From contig JAAYII010000254.1 of the NCBI GenBank assembly GCA_012523535.1, forward strand, positions 1 to 14,679: a stretch of 14,679 nt of DNA, in the 5' to 3' direction. Both the position numbers and the translations under genes were made by a program. Below the pieces are notes generated by a model. That model did no database searches. It had not been told where the DNA came from and saw nothing but the letters and a program-made list of their open reading frames with translations. Below are positions 14,248-14,679 of this stretch, in pieces (position 1 is the stretch's first letter; each line of letters starts with the position of its first letter). The DNA is from Peptococcaceae bacterium (GTDB taxonomy: Bacteria; Bacillota; Desulfitobacteriia; Desulfitobacteriales; Syntrophobotulaceae).

Positions 14248-14341
14248 GGGAGTTAATAGACAAAAGCTTTATACCCAAGTCGAAGGCTTAATAAGTGAAA
14301 ATATAAAAAAGAAATAAAAATAAGGAAAAGGGGATTACATT

Positions 14342-14679
14342 ATGGAGAATTGTATTTTTTGCAAAATCGTTAAGAAAGAATTGCCATCGCAAACTGTATA
14401 CGAGGACAATGAAATTTTAGCTTTTAAGGACATCAACCCGGTTGCACCAGTGCATGTCCTGGTTATTCCGAAGAAACATTTGAACAGTCTAAATGATCTA
14501 ACCCCCGAAGACGGAACTGTAGTAGGCAATATTTTACTGGTTATTAAAAAATTGGCCGCAGAATTGGGTGTGGCCGATTCCGGTTATAGAGTCGTTGTTA
14601 ACGTCGGTGCCGATGGCGGGCAACAGGTCGGACATTTGCATTTCCACCTTATAGGAGGCAAAGCTTTGGGAACGAAAAT
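14342..14679 (+). CDS. HIT-family nucleotide hydrolase (HinT-like), 3' end cut by window
   Basis: Histidine triad protein, likely a purine nucleoside phosphoramidase of the HinT branch. 112 full codons are visible before the window ends. The N-terminal MENCIFCKIVKKELPS carries the CxxC (C4, C7) seen in bacterial HinT proteins. YEDNEILAFKDINPVAPVHV and LVIPKKHLNSLNDL are standard family blocks. The catalytic triad motif GHLHFHLIGGKALG lies at the end of the visible part. HinT proteins have about 113-115 residues, so only the last few are missing. The start is ATG 14342 with AGGAAAAGGGG upstream. In many Clostridia this gene follows mtaB and precedes rpsU; here the orphan gene and mobile element lie between. 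The nearest good promoter is inside that element. Confidence 0.95.
   Translation, partial: MENCIFCKIVKKELPSQTVYEDNEILAFKDINPVAPVHVLVIPKKHLNSLNDLTPEDGTVVGNILLVIKKLAAELGVADSGYRVVVNVGADGGQQVGHLHFHLIGGKALGTK

Larger units (their letters stand above)
13857..14252. mobile_element. 386-bp non-autonomous transposable element (MITE-like) with 5-bp target duplication
   Basis: The element proper spans 13862-14247 and is flanked by identical GGGAG (13857-13861 and 14248-14252). Its 27-bp ends (13862-13888 and the complement of 14221-14247) match at 21 of 27 positions, starting TGTA and sharing GACAAGAT, TTG and CAAAA. Subterminal 22-bp sites are repeated in tandem: two near-identical copies at the right end, and a degenerate second copy at the left end at the same spacing. 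TG/CA tips, 5-bp duplication and repeated subterminal sites are typical of transposons moved by TnsB/IstA-type DDE transposases (Tn7-like or IS21-like). No transposase frame is present, so it would need one in trans. Inside are a possible small frame (13905-14051), two dyads and an outward promoter. It inserted 16 bp after the orphan gene's stop. Confidence 0.82.

Noticed and set aside
13972..14256. Plus-strand open frame of 94 codons in the element
   Set aside because: It runs through both dyads, both 22-bp repeats and the target duplication, and overlaps the more protein-like frame at 13905-14051. The sequence is non-coding in character.

Overview
The window reads as a chromosomal segment of a Firmicute, most likely an anaerobic Clostridia lineage (Peptococcaceae-like; this placement is inference). 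Evidence: the gene order lepA-hemW-hrcA-grpE-dnaK-dnaJ-prmA-rsmE-mtaB-(HIT protein), a perfect CIRCE operator before hrcA, strong AGGAGG-type ribosome binding sites, and a DnaK lacking the insertion found in the N-terminal ATPase lobe of proteobacterial DnaK. All genes are on the + strand and no RNA gene or CRISPR array was seen.

Layout. 2-1549 is the 5'-truncated end of murJ (lipid II flippase). After an extended -10 promoter and a leader with short palindromic tandem repeats come lepA (ribosomal back-translocase) and hemW (radical SAM haem-handling protein), only 16 bp apart. A promoter plus CIRCE then opens the heat-shock operon hrcA-grpE-dnaK-dnaJ. It holds its own repressor, the Hsp70 chaperone, its nucleotide exchange factor and its J-domain co-chaperone. 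A second promoter candidate and two adjacent hairpins lie between dnaK and dnaJ. Next come three RNA/ribosome modification genes: prmA (ribosomal protein L11 methylation), rsmE (16S rRNA m3U1498) and mtaB (tRNA ms2t6A37). The theme of the conserved block is therefore protein folding and translation quality.

The 3' part is the least ordinary. An unrecognised membrane-anchored protein (12986-13840) and a 386-bp non-autonomous mobile element (13862-14247) sit between mtaB and a HIT-family (HinT-like) gene that runs off the window end. The element has 27-bp imperfect terminal inverted repeats (21/27), 5'-TGTA/TACA-3' tips, a perfect 5-bp target duplication (GGGAG), and tandem 22-bp subterminal sites preceded by an 8-bp tip. 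This is the end architecture of TnsB/IstA-type transposons (Tn7-like or IS21-like). It encodes no transposase. It carries a possible 48-codon reading frame, two strong dyads, and an outward-facing promoter that could now drive the HIT gene.

A recurrent small-scale feature is short AT-rich direct repeats built around TTAAGG or AGTTATA in the leaders of several genes (lepA, prmA, mtaB, with single related words before dnaK and the orphan gene).
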